Below are positions 23,301 to 34,000 of a DNA stretch of 64,000 nt, in pieces (position 1 is the first letter of the stretch; the number at the start of each line of letters is the position of its first letter). The translations under genes and the position numbers were made by a program. This DNA comes from Theristus sp. LFF4_11 (taxonomy: Eukaryota > Nematoda > Chromadorea > Monhysterida > Xyalidae), in NCBI GenBank assembly GCA_030248135.1, contig JASANC010000316.1, positions 186,001-250,000 on the forward strand. Reading direction: 5' to 3'. Below the pieces are notes generated by a model that saw only the letters and a list, made by a program, of their open reading frames with translations, made no database searches and was not told where the DNA came from.

Positions 23301-26300
23301 GCCCAGAATTTTGTGTGAACTTTGTTATTGACAGATTTTTTTGACAATTTTTATTTTCAGGCGAAAGATCGACGAGCAGATGCTGGCATACAAGCATACG
23401 GAACAAAGTAATAAATAAAAACACATCAGCTGATTCATCGACGAAATTCAAACTGAAACTTTTTTTTCAATGTCATGAACAATCGGAGCGAAACGAAAAC
23501 AAAAACTGAAATAAAAAATTTAAGTATTTTTGTTGAAAGCATGTCGGTGAGCAGGCAGTACTGTTTAGAGTGCGGTTTAAGTTCATTTTCGTTGTCCGTG
23601 GCGAAAAACACCGAAGGAAGAACTGATTATTGGGGTGGGCCGGCAATGGGCGGGCCGGAAATTAGTGGGCCGGAAATGTCGGGCCGGTAACGGGTGGGAC
23701 GGTAATGGGTGGGCCGGAGATGTCGGGACGCTAATGCGTGGGCCGGAAATGCGTGGGCCGGAGTTGACGTGTCACCGCTAGCACATGCATTGGCCCATGT
23801 GACCAGCCCAATGCCATGCAGCTCTCGGCGTAACGCCGAACTGATATGAGTTTAAACATAGACGCCAACCGCAAAACAACAACGACGAACAGTACACAAA
23901 CAAATTAACAAATGAACGAACAGTAATTCAGGCGAGGTTTTGTAGCAACGGCTACTACTAACGCGACCTCAAAACATCCGACCTGCAGATCATTTTGCAC
24001 CGGCGTCCCGGTCAACAGAATACGCCTCTCGATTTCAAGCGACTGCAACGTTTGACTCGCTTTGATGGCCTGAACATTGCTTTTGGAACGGTTTTTCAAC
24101 AGCGTAATGGTTTTCTGGTAGTTAGTAAAGTAGTTGGTTTTTCTGGTACTACCTACACTGGCTATTTTAACAAAAGGGTTTCCCAGCATCAGGGTTTTTT
24201 CAAAACTGTCCGTTGCTGGAACGTTTTCTAGTTTGAAAACTACAGATCACCAACCGATGGAAATCGCATGAACTTCAAAACCTCCATCTAAAGCACTTAT
24301 TGGCAGTATATCATCATCGTGTGATTCGAGAACACTAGCATTTAGCATCGCATCTGAATCTGGCACACTGATTGGCCGCATTGCGCTGGTGAACGAATCA
24401 GTGAGTCCAATTGAAAAGCAACCAATCCTCAGCTAAATGCCACGATTCACCCACAGTTCGACTGTGTGCCTGTGTCACTTGTGAACCTGATTCTTGAGTC
24501 GATGCGCCTCATCGCAGACGAGCAAGTCAAACTGCAAACGTGCCAACTGCGCGACACACCGTGTGGCCATCTCGTAGCTGGCGATACAGACCGGATGCAC
24601 GTGCACGCTGCGGCCGAATGCACGGAGGTCGTCCGATTTCGTTAGTGCAAACACCTTGCACGTTTTTTTTCATCAAATTCATTTCAATTGTTGTTTGAAT
24701 TTTGAACGAATGAACTGTTGACTGGGCACGTGAAATGCCAAAACTCAAATGGCAAGCCTTATGGTGTAGTGAAATGCCGAAACTGTAGTGAAAAGTCAAA
24801 ATTGTAGTCAAATGCCAAAAAACAGTGATGTCGGTATCTCCCGCACTCAATATCGCTGGAGACGTTTTTTAAGCAACACAGCAAAAAAACCGCTTCGTTC
24901 ACAATTCGCATTTTGCCTTTTTTCTAACGCCACACTCCATCTCGCAGTTGCTTGACAGCCGGTTTGTAATTGCAGCAAAATGGAATTTTCAGTGAAATGG
25001 CCAAATAGACAGCATCGCATTTCAACTTTAAAATCTTCGATAAAAGGTTACAATTTACAAAGAAACCAGTATTCGCACGGCAACCTTGAGTCGTTCGTCG
25101 CCCAGCCATTTCGCGAACTCCATACACCAATTCTGAATCAGCGTACTCGGGCACACGATCAAAACACGACGAACCAACGGACGCATGCCGTATGGACCCT
25201 GGAATGGTAAACGAGACAAGTCAGGATTGGTGCACTTGTTGTTGTTGGTCACTGCCACCACTGCAGAAAGTAGCGCTGAAATTTAGGACAAAAGCGTCAG
25301 CAAGGCTGGCACATGAGCGATGTGTTTTTCGACCACCCCCTGAATGCTTTTGTTAGTAAACAAGTATAACAAAGTGCACTGTCTTTAGTTAGACCAGACT
25401 GTTATCTTTTTGTTCTAGTACTGCGAGCTAATGTTAAGTCAGTTTTATGTTGGACGCGGCAATTCAAAATTTTCGAACGAAAGCTAAAGCAATCCTCCTA
25501 GTTCCTGAAATAAAACAGGACACTTGCCAATCAGACGGGAAATTGACTTTTGAATTTGAATTGAACAAACTGATTTGCTCTTTACGACTGCAAGCGCATT
25601 GAATTTCTAAAAAGAAAACCAAACTGAAAGACAAGAGCACTTTACCTGTTTCAGGAGCGTCCAAACGAGCGCAATAGTCTGCAGCGACTTGCCGAGTCCC
25701 ATGTCGTCCGCGAGTATACAGCCGCACTCGGCCGTGCTGCGAATGCCCGTGACGCACTCGTACAGGAATGCGACGCCGTCGCGTTGGTGCGGCCGCAGGT
25801 GACGACTGACGTGCGGGTCAACAACGACCTGAATGATCACGTCTTTTTTGAATTCCACATTAGGTTCCAGAAATCGAAAGTTAAAACTACAGTCGAACTC
25901 TGAATTACAGGCAATCATCTGATTGATCGGCGATAACGTGATGCGTGCTTTCTGTGCAGACATTCCCCACCCAACCCCCCCCCCCCCCCGGCAACAAACA
26001 AACCGTGGTTAAGGGCAGATTTTTCGGATTGTACATTTCCACGTGCTCTGCGGTCGGTTCGCTCATTACCAGTGCGTCGTCGGCGAACGGATCAAACAGC
26101 GGCTCCCCTGTAAAAGTAAACAACCATGACGCCATGTTATCTGTGTTTGCGTTGATGAATCAATAGTGAAATTTAACTTGGTTGCTAATAGCTAATAGGC
26201 TCATACTGCCCGTTCGTGATATAGCACTTCAACGTGAAAGAGTGAAGAAAAAGTCCCAAGGGCTAAATGTCTAGACACGACAAAAACATGTCCGATGTCG

Positions 26301-29300
26301 CATTTAGAACTGGCAAAAGTATGACAGAACCTACAATTATGTCCAAGACGAGCTAAAAATCCGAAACGGAATGAAATCAAAAAAAACCAAACATGTGAAA
26401 AATCCGAAACTACACAAAAACATCCAAAAACCGCGCAGTGTCCAAAAGTCTCACCGACCCGGCTGCAATCGCATTCGTTTCAGATCACCGTTCGTGTCGC
26501 GCAGCGGATTCACGAAACGTTTTTTTGTTGACGGCTGAAACTGAGGCGTCAGCAGCGGACGCTTCATGCACGACTGCGATGTGCATGGAAACGCCGTTGG
26601 CACCTAAAAAAACGACATTCTGCTCCGATTTAGTGCCTTGCCTTGTCAATGTTGCATGAAGGGCATGTTTTATGATCCACGAAAGTGGACTGCATGAGTT
26701 CGTATGAAGCCCGGTACTGCAACCAACCATGTTCAATTTCAGGCTCAAACCAAATTTCACTTTTGGCTGTGCTGTGTGCAAAGCTTCCTGGTTTTGAACG
26801 TGTTTCCATCTGCATTTGCCGGACGCTAAGAGACTCAGAGTGACCGAATCAAGCAAATCAGAACAGAACAGAAACTAAATCAATCAATTTTTATGGTGGT
26901 TCTCTGCATTGCAGCCTGGCCAACATCATATGCAGAAGAGGGTGGCCTCATCAGTGATGTGCCCCTCTCGAACCATTTAAGTGAAGAACCTCAAAAAACA
27001 TCAAAGAAAAACTGCCCACAGCGTCGTCGTCGTCAGCGCTTCTCACGGGGATTGTCGAGTCGACCGTCAACTCTGTGAAGCACGATTTCGAGCGAAATTC
27101 CGGCGCCGGAATCTCGTTTTGCACTTCGAGCTCTCTGCCGCTGAGCACCAGACGACTGCCGTCCTGATAAAAAAACAGCAAAAACGACAGTCGGTTGCAA
27201 TCGCAGATTCTCATTTTCTTTCGATTGTGATTGTGAGTTTTGGTGACTGTGAGTTTTGGTGACTGTGATTAAGGAACCGCGTGTCTTCAATAGGGATGGA
27301 GCCGATTCCGGTTTCCGGCGCCTAAAATCAAATCCGAATCCGGTCCGGATTCCAGAGCAAATTTGCCGGATCCGGCCCGCATTCCGGAGCAAATTTGCCG
27401 GATCCATCCCTAGTCTTCAACACCAAGTGGCAGTTTTATCAACGTAAAGCGCACTAGTCCTGTATGAAAAAAAAAACCGGAACCAAGACTGTGTACACCA
27501 AAAAAGCGCACATCCAGAACCGCCAGCTCATTGGCAGAGTAAGAGCCGGCTCGCGCGATAACGCCGCCACTCAGATCGTACAGTGTCGCAGACCGTCCGT
27601 GGCACGCCAGCACTCCGTCGCCCTCCCAGACTTTGTGCTTGCGCGTTGAGCATTTCGCGTACAGTACGGACCTGCGAACAGGCAATACGCGAAGTTCGGC
27701 TGTTTTCGGTTTCGCAAGGTACAGTATATCTCGCTAATATATGCAACTAGCTGATTGGTTAGTCATGAGCAATTCTCAGCGCTGATTGGTTGGTCATGAG
27801 CAAATCTCAGCGCTGATTGGTTAATCATGAGCAATTCTAGCGCTGATTGGTTGGTCATGAGCAAATCTCAGCGCTGATTGGTTAATCATGAGCAATTCTC
27901 AGCGCTGATTGATTGGTCATTACCTAATTTTGCATATATTTTCCAGATGGACTGTAGAGACGGTATACCGCGGTGCTACCTGCTGCCTGGCTCGCCACAG
28001 GCAGAACTGTCGGAAGAGTTTTACCACAGACAGATCTTATAGTCTGGGTAAAACATCAGCGAACCAAGAAAACAGAATCTCAGAAAAAAACCGTTTTTGA
28101 TCTGGTTTTGGTGTTTGGCACCGTAGAGTGAATCCGTCAAATCAGAGCGGATGCCGTGACTCTGAGACTTTTTTTTTATCAGCATGCACATTTTGCAGCA
28201 TGAGGGAAGTACGGTTTGAAGCGACAACTTCGTGGTACACCTCACCAATAACGCTGCAGTGCACCGGTGGTCACTTGCGGCTGCATTGAGGTCACCCGCG
28301 GCAGAGTTCCTGAAGACTTCAATATAATTTTTTTGAAAGCGGACGGACACTATTGACAGCCAGCCAGGCCACCTTGTAGGCAGGCGACTGGGGATGCCTT
28401 GCCGTTTCTTGGTCAGTCTTGCGAAACACATAATATCAGTATTCGACCAGATGTGCTTGCAATAAAGTCGTTGTAAGTTCTTAATCCTAATCCTAAGACA
28501 AGCCTGTTTGACAAGGTGAAAAATGATTCAATTGGTTTTCGCATTTTTTCTTTCCTGTGTTAAAAAAGAAGAGAACCACCTCCACCGTACATGTACTTTT
28601 AAATATGAAGCCGTACGGTCACGATAATTTACAAAAGTACCCAATGGAGAACAAAAACCAAGCAAGATTTTAATCTACCAGTCAGCAGTTCAGGCTCAGC
28701 GACATGATCGGCCGAAACAACACACGCAGCAGGGGAATTGGAACTGGTGGTGGCAAAGTCTCGGCTGACGTGACGCTTTGCCACTTCGTACAGCGCCGTG
28801 GTAGAGTCTGCAGTGGAATGCGTTGCGACGAAAATAAAGTAGGCCAGTACAGTCGAAAGTCGAATTCTAAATTATAGGGAATCAGCTGATTGGTTGGTGG
28901 TCACTTGATGCATGCTTTCTGGTTGGTGCAGGCATTGCTGTGGAGCGTCGTCTGTCGTCCTGCACTGAAATCATGCATCACGTGACCACCGACCAATCAG
29001 CTGATTCCCTATCATTTAGAGTTCGACTGTAAAAATTGAGAACCGTTGGAGGTTGAAAAACCCAAACAACCAATCGAGAAAACACGAAAGTGAAAAGGAG
29101 AAAAGCACGGCTTATTACAATACACGAAGTTCGCTGTTTGCGGTTTCGCCAGGTAGACGCACACCGCGGTGCCCCCTGGCTCGTCAGTGCAACGGACACC
29201 AGGCAGAACTGCCAAATGTGTTTTACCACAGACAGATCTCATAGTCTGGGTAAAACATCAGTGAACCTAGAAAGCCGGTCAGATTCTCACGACAGGGGGG

Positions 29301-29533
29301 TATTGAATGGAAAGCCGTGGTTCGTAAACTTTCGCAGTTGTTTGCTGGCTTCCGTTTCCAAACAATTATCTGTCCACCCTGCGACTGACAATAACAAAGC
29401 AATTAGCCCGCATACCTGGCATCGTCGGCTGTACGTTTTCGCCAGCGGGAGCACCAGCGACAATGGCGGCGGTGTTTGACGCCAGTTTCGCACAGGACGC
29501 CAGCTGGCGGCTGGGCGCGGCGGAACGACGCAT
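17311..29533 (-). CDS. RAD54B: RAD54B homologous-recombination DNA translocase (SNF2 family)
   Basis: Swi2/Snf2 ATPase that remodels DNA and RAD51 filaments in homologous recombination. About 20 exons, with start MRRSAAPS identical to the vertebrate RAD54B start as I know it. The N-terminal region is at about 28310-28245 and 27671-27527 ([11 protein letters not shown]), about 27165-27073, 26534-26455 and 26107-26004 (DDALVMSEP). Lobe 1: 25828-25646 (DDMGLGKS, Walker A), 25198-25085, 24654-24487 (DEAHRLKN), 24069-23983 ([12 protein letters not shown]) and 22118-21896 ([20 protein letters not shown]). Lobe 2: 21341-21200, 20955-20889 (KLCNHPAIL), about 20609-20517, 20186-20100 (IVIVSNYTK), about 19733-19572 (LLSSKAGG), about 19153-19010 ([20 protein letters not shown]) and about 18713-18600 ([11 protein letters not shown]). 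C-terminal exons at about 18240-18085 and 17568-17311 carry FTLHSDTDC and RWQHF. It appears intact. Its introns hold many MITEs, and one exon start lies in a minisatellite. Confidence 0.93.
17584..17743. mobile_element. MITE family B copy
   Basis: TACAGTCGATCCC start, GGACTGTA end; the arms AACTAGCTGATTTGTTGATG and CCAACCAATCAGCTAGTTGG are inverse. In the last RAD54B intron. Confidence 0.8.
18404..18474. repeat. Short palindrome with CAAACACACTGGC arms
   Basis: CAGGCAAACACACTGGC is answered by GCCAGTGTGTTTGTTTGC after a short TATACGTA-containing loop. Similar sequence occurs near 8690-8780 and 45010-45070, so it is probably another small MITE family. In a RAD54B intron. Confidence 0.5.
19965..20035. 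repeat. 75-bp dispersed repeat (pair with 26900-26975)
   Basis: GTTCTCTGCAT..ATGCAGAAGAG..GATGTGCCCCTC is shared between this RAD54B intron and another at about 26900-26975. Element type unknown. Confidence 0.5.
21569..21756. mobile_element. MITE family B copy
   Basis: ACTGTCGAATGCTCAATTAC start and GTGCTCGACTGTA end, with GGGCAATCAGCTGATTAGTT and its inverse inside. In a RAD54B intron. Confidence 0.8.
21757..21880. repeat. 120-bp duplicated block (pair with 52443-52562)
   Basis: GATTCAATTGATGAACTCGC and about 100 following bases recur at 52443-52562. Both copies begin directly after a CGACTGTACAAATC end. This copy is RAD54B intron sequence close to the donor at 21895. Confidence 0.7.
22088..22567. 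repeat. 39-bp minisatellite, 12 units, overlapping a RAD54B exon start
   Basis: A 39-bp unit repeats head to tail almost without change. On the minus strand each unit is TTGTTTCCAG followed by GAACTCTACGCCGTGGCGAG and the rest of 27 coding bases, so every unit carries a 3' splice site and 9 RAD54B codons. The boundary bases are 22118, 22157, 22196 and so on in steps of 39 up to 22547. The one internal difference seen (near 22532) is a silent GTG to GTT change in the gene frame. The acceptor at 22118 gives the canonical protein. Confidence 0.93.
22746..22877. mobile_element. MITE family B copy
   Basis: TACAGTCACACTCTAACATT start and GTTCGACTGTA end, with GCCAATCAGCTGA near the right end. In the RAD54B intron carrying the minisatellite. 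Confidence 0.7.
22908..23060. repeat. TTTCCGGCCCAC-type short tandem repeats
   Basis: About ten units of the type CATTTCCGGCCCAC or CATTACCGGCCCAC. Inverse units (GGGCCGGAAATG) occur at 23635-23765. The two blocks flank 600 bases and may be the ends of one inverted-repeat element in the same RAD54B intron. Confidence 0.7.
23632..23768. repeat. GGGCCGGAAATG-type short tandem repeats (inverse of 22908 block)
   Basis: About nine units such as GTGGGCCGGAAATG in the orientation opposite to 22908-23060. Together they form an inverted pair separated by AT-rich DNA. Confidence 0.7.
24340..24475. mobile_element. MITE family B-like copy
   Basis: GCATTTAGCATCGC on the left and GCTAAATGCCACGATTC on the right are inverse; the right end is CAGTTCGACTGTG. 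Only about 12 bases separate it from the donor of the RAD54B DEAH exon at 24486. Confidence 0.6.
25892..25989. mobile_element. Half MITE family B copy ending in a run of C
   Basis: TACAGTCGAACTCTGAATTA start; the element stops halfway, and a run of about 13 C follows at 25977. It fills most of a 175-base RAD54B intron (26003-25829). Confidence 0.65.
27290..27415. repeat. TCCGGATTCC-type local repeat
   Basis: GATGGAGCCGATTCCGG and GATCCATCCC lie at the two ends of a block with repeated GAGCAAATTTGCCGGATC. Probably a small inverted-repeat element in a RAD54B intron. Confidence 0.5.
27677..28065. repeat. Repeat R copy interrupted by MITE A
   Basis: The left part (GCGAAGTTCGGCTGTTTTCG) and right part (ACCACAGACAGATCTTATAG) match the continuous copy at about 29115-29270. 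MITE A at 27720-27956 splits them, so the MITE arrived later. Confidence 0.7.
27720..27956. mobile_element. MITE family A copy 4, six internal units
   Basis: TACAGTATATCTCGCTAATA start, TTTTCCAGATGGACTGTA end, with six tandem CAGCGCTGATTGGTTGGTCA-type units, the most in the window. In a RAD54B intron. Confidence 0.85.
28850..29032. mobile_element. MITE family B, best-preserved copy
   Basis: TACAGTCGAAAGTCGAATTC start and AGAGTTCGACTGTA end; GGGAATCAGCTGATTGGTTG is answered by CCAATCAGCTGATTCCCTAT. About 183 bp. In the first RAD54B intron. Confidence 0.85.
29115..29270. repeat. Repeat R, uninterrupted copy
   Basis: ACGAAGTTCGCTGTTTGCGG through CACAGACAGATCTCATAGTC. The inverse copy lies at about 53735-53885 and the interrupted copy at 27677. 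Nature unknown. Confidence 0.7.
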
Positions 29534-31007
29534 CACTTGCAAGCTGCAAGGAAACAATTTGAAAAAAAACGAGAAAGTTTTGAATTTCCGTACGTTGCAT
29601 TGGCGAAATTCATCGGAAAATCAAATTGCAGTGGAAATCAAATTTTGATCAGTTGCATTGGCGAAGTTCGGGAGAATCAAATTGCGATCAAAATCAAGAG
29701 GTGCGCCTCCTCGGACACTGGGTGAACATTCACTCCTACTACACCTTAATCGCCAGACTGTGACACTGATCTCAGGTCTGGTACAGTTGGGTTTCTGGAA
29801 ATGGTGGGGAAGTAATGTAAAATGTAAAAAGCTGCAAATGTAAAAATTACTATGAAAATTTTACGAAATTGTGGCCCCGTTGAAAGGTCAGAAATCAGAA
29901 TCAATGTACAGTCAGCTCCAGACCACACGAGCGTGCACACGTTTGCATTCCGCAAAAAAATCCCGACACAGCCTGCATTCATTATTTTTTTATCGTTCAT
30001 AATGGCGTTTTTTGATAAACTTCCAACAATAAAAGCAGCACACATATGATCAGAGTAATGTGCAATGTGCATGGAAAACGCAAAAATTGAAAAAAAATTA
30101 AAAACTGATGTTTCTTGACAAAAAAAAACACGACACTGTCTGTCTGTCAAGACATGTCATCAGGTCAGACTGAAACGAGATTCGAATTCGCGTTCAAATA
30201 TGCGTCATGTTGTGTGTTCTTGTTGTTTGAGGAACACATTTTAATCATAAAATGCTGAAACTTTTGAAGCGCAAACTTGATTTGAATGGATTTCAATCTG
30301 AACTACAAATGCAAATGTAACGTGACATGTCGTAACGGACAGACCAGAAATGAAATTGAAATCAACTAAAAATGCAAAATCAATAACCGCGCAACAAATC
30401 AAATCAATCATAAGTTTGACACACAAAATACAAGTATGACATAAATGATAATAATATAGCAAAAAAATCAAAAGAGAATCAGGGCTTAAAACAAACAAGG
30501 TTGTTTTCAGTTAACTAAAAACAAATTTTTGCAAAAAACAAGCAGACTGGAAAAAAAACTAAAAAGAGAAACAAAAGTATAATTTCTGAAAGAAAACTCT
30601 GTGGTCAGCAAATTCACTTGCGCCCCCTTATATGATTCATTCATTTTAACACTCCACAAATCTCACCAAGTTCAGAGAAAATAAAATACTAGTGGTAAGT
30701 TGCTGTTTTTCCAAATGGAAAACAGCAACAAGAAAGATGAATCACAGGCCAAGCAAGCATTTGAAGGACAGAAAAAAATAGCAGTACACAAGTGGAGAGG
30801 GAACTAATGGAGGCAACGAAAGTGGAGTTTTTATCATCTGTTGTTGAAATTTCGAAACATCAAACTACGAAGGTAGAAAAAATGGAAGTGACATGAATGT
30901 TACAGGAGTTAATTGTTGTGAAGGAAAGTTTGGTTTTGATCGTGTGAACGAAGAACAAAAAAAAAGAAAACAAAAAAAAAAAAAAAAAACCAAACCCAAT
31001 TTTTTTT
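29534..31007. other. AT-rich intergenic region, RAD54B 5' side
   Basis: No exon seen. The RAD54B promoter should lie at 29534-29900, where GTTGCATTGGCGAA occurs twice (29595 and 29650). The rest is A-rich with poly-A runs near 30960-31000 at the edge of the palindrome. Confidence 0.55.
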
Positions 31008-34000
31008 TTAAGAGTCGCTCTCCCAGAAAGTCGAACTTCTCAAAGGACCCATGCGAAACGAAAAAAAAAATTGTTTCAAATTGAATCGCCGCCGCCAGAT
31101 AGTTGTTAGTTATGATAAAAAAATAACACACACAAAGTTTCAGCTCTCAACTCCTAGTCTACGCGTGACAGCGGGCTTCCTGTCTGTTAAGGGAGGACTA
31201 ATAGGGACGCACGCAAACTAGGAGTTTTGGTTGACTGCTTTGTTCTCCACACCACGTGCACCAAAAACACTCATCGAGCACTCATTTTGTAGCTACGGAC
31301 TCAGAGAATACGTGATTCAATTTTCGTGCAAAAATATTCACGCACACGAATTATATGAGCAATTGAAACATTGCTTTGTGGAGAAAAAAGTCAAAAAAAT
31401 GCATGTCTGCTGAATTGTGTGCCCTCTCATTGCCAAACAACGCTTCACATCCGTTAGCTTTTTCTTGTGCGTAACCCACATGAACTGTAGTTTATCCGAC
31501 GCACAACAAATCACCCGGAAATAGTGGGCCAAGTTTGCTAGGGGCACCTTTAGAGCAGGTCAAAGGGTGAAAAAAGTCAAAAAATGCATGTCTGCTGAAT
31601 TGTGTGCTCTCTCATTGCCAAACAACGCTTCACATCCGTTAGCTTTTTCTTGTGCGTAACCCACATGAACTGTAGTTTATCCGAAACACAACAAATCACC
31701 CGGAAATAGTGGGCCAAGTTTGCTAGGGGCACCTTTAGAGCAGGTCAAAGGGTGAAAAAAGTCAAAAAATGCATGTCTGCTGAATTGTGTGCTCTCTCAT
31801 TGCCAAACAACGCTTCACATCCGTTAGCTTTTTCTTGTGCGTAACCCACATGAACTGTAGTTTATCCGAAACACAACAAATCACCCGGAAATAGTGGGCC
31901 AAGTTTGCTAGGGGCACCTTTAGAGTAGGTCAAAGCGTGAAAAAAGTCAAAAAATGCATGTCTGCTGAATTGTGTGCCCTCTCATTGCCAAACAACGCTT
32001 CACATCCGTTAGCTTTTTCTTGTGCGTAACCCACATGAACTGTAGTTTATCCGACGCACAACAAATCACCCGGAAATAGTGGGCCAAGTTTGCTAGGGGC
32101 ACCTTTAGAGCAGGTCAAAGGGTGAAAAAAGTCAAAAAATGCATGTCTGCTGAATTGTGTGCTCTCTCATTGCCAAACAACGCTTCACATCCGTTAGCTT
32201 TTTCTTGTGCGTAACCCACATGAACTGTAGTTTATCCGAAACACAACAAATCACCCGGAAATAGTGGGCCAAGTTTGCTAGGGGCACCTTTAGAGCAGGT
32301 CAAAGGGTGAAAAAAGTCAAAAAATGCATGTCTGCTGAATTGTGTGCTCTCTCATTGCCAAACAACGCTTCACATCCGTTAGCTTTTTCTTGTGCGTAAC
32401 CCACATGAACTGTAGTTTATCCGAAACACAACAAATCACCCGGAAATAGTGGGCAAAGTTTGCTAGGGGCACCTTTAGAGCAGGTCAAAGGATGAAAAAA
32501 GTCAAAAAATGCATGTCTGCTGAATTGTGTGCCCTCTCATTGCCAAACAACGCTTCACATCCGTTAGCTTTTTCTTGTGCGTAACCCACATGAACTGTAG
32601 TTTATCCGAAACACAACAAATCACCCGGAAATAGTGGGCCAAGTTTGCTAGGGGCACCTTTAGAGCAGGTCAAAGGGTGAAAAAAGTCAAAAAATGCATG
32701 TCTGCTGAATTGTGTGCCCTCTCATTGCCAAACAACGCTTCACATCCGTTAGCTTTTTCTTGTGCGTAACCCACATGAACTGTAGTTTATCCGAAACACA
32801 ACAAATCACCCGGAAATAGTGGGCCAAGTTTGCTAGGGGCACCTTTAGAGCAGGTCAAAGGGTGAAAAAAGTCAAAAAATGCATGTCTGCTGAATTGTGT
32901 GCTCTCTCATTGCCAAACAACGCTTCACATCCGTTAGCTTTTTCTTGTGCGTAACCCACAGGAACTGTAGTTTATCCGACGCACAACAAATCACCCGGAA
33001 ATAGTGGGCAAAGTTTGCTAGGGGCACCTTTAGAGCAGGTCAAAGGGTGAAAAAAGTCAAAAAATGCATGTCTGCTGAATTGTGTGCCCTCTCATTGCCA
33101 AACAACGCTTCACATCCGTTAGCTTTTTCTTGTGCGTAACCCACAGGAACTGTAGTTTATCCGAAACACAACAAATCACCCGGAAATAGTGGGCAAAGTT
33201 TGCTAGGGGCACCTTTAGAGTAGGTCAAAGCGTGAAAAAAGGTCAAAAAATGCATGTCTGCTGAATTGTGTGCCCTCTCATTGCCAAACAACGCTTCACA
33301 TCCGTTAGCTTTTTCTTGTGCGTAACCCACAGGAACTGTAGTTTATCCGAAACACAACAAATCACCCGGAAATAGTGGGCAAAGTTTGCTAGGGGCACCT
33401 TTAGAGCAGGTCAAATGGTGAAAAAAGTCAAAAAATGCATGTCTGCTGAATTGTGTGCCCTCTCATTGCCAAACAACGCTTCACATCCGTTAGCTTTTTC
33501 TTGTGCGTAACCCACAGGAACTGTAGTTTATCCGAACCACAACAAATCACCCGGAAATAGTGGGCAAAGTTTGCTAGGGACACCTTTAGAGCAGATCAAA
33601 AGGTGAAAAAAGTCAAAAAATGCATGTCTGCTGAATTGTGTGCTCTCTCATTGCCAAACAACGCTTCACATCCGTTAGCTTTTTCTTGTGCGTAACCCAC
33701 AGGAACTGTAGTTTATCCGAAACACAACAAATCACCCGGAAATAGTGGGCAAAGTTTGCTAGGGACACTTTTAGAGCAGGTCAAAGGGTGAAAAAGTCAA
33801 AAAATGCATGTCTCTTGAATTGTGTGCTCTCTCATTCACACAACGTTCGTACATTATCCTCATTTTTTGTGATGTGCCGTCCACTAGGTTTTCTGAGTTA
33901 ACATGTTATGCTTTGAGAGAGCAAGGATAAAAGTACAAGTGGGATACACAAATTCACAGACATGCATTTTTTGACTTTTTTCACCTTTTGATCTGCTCTA

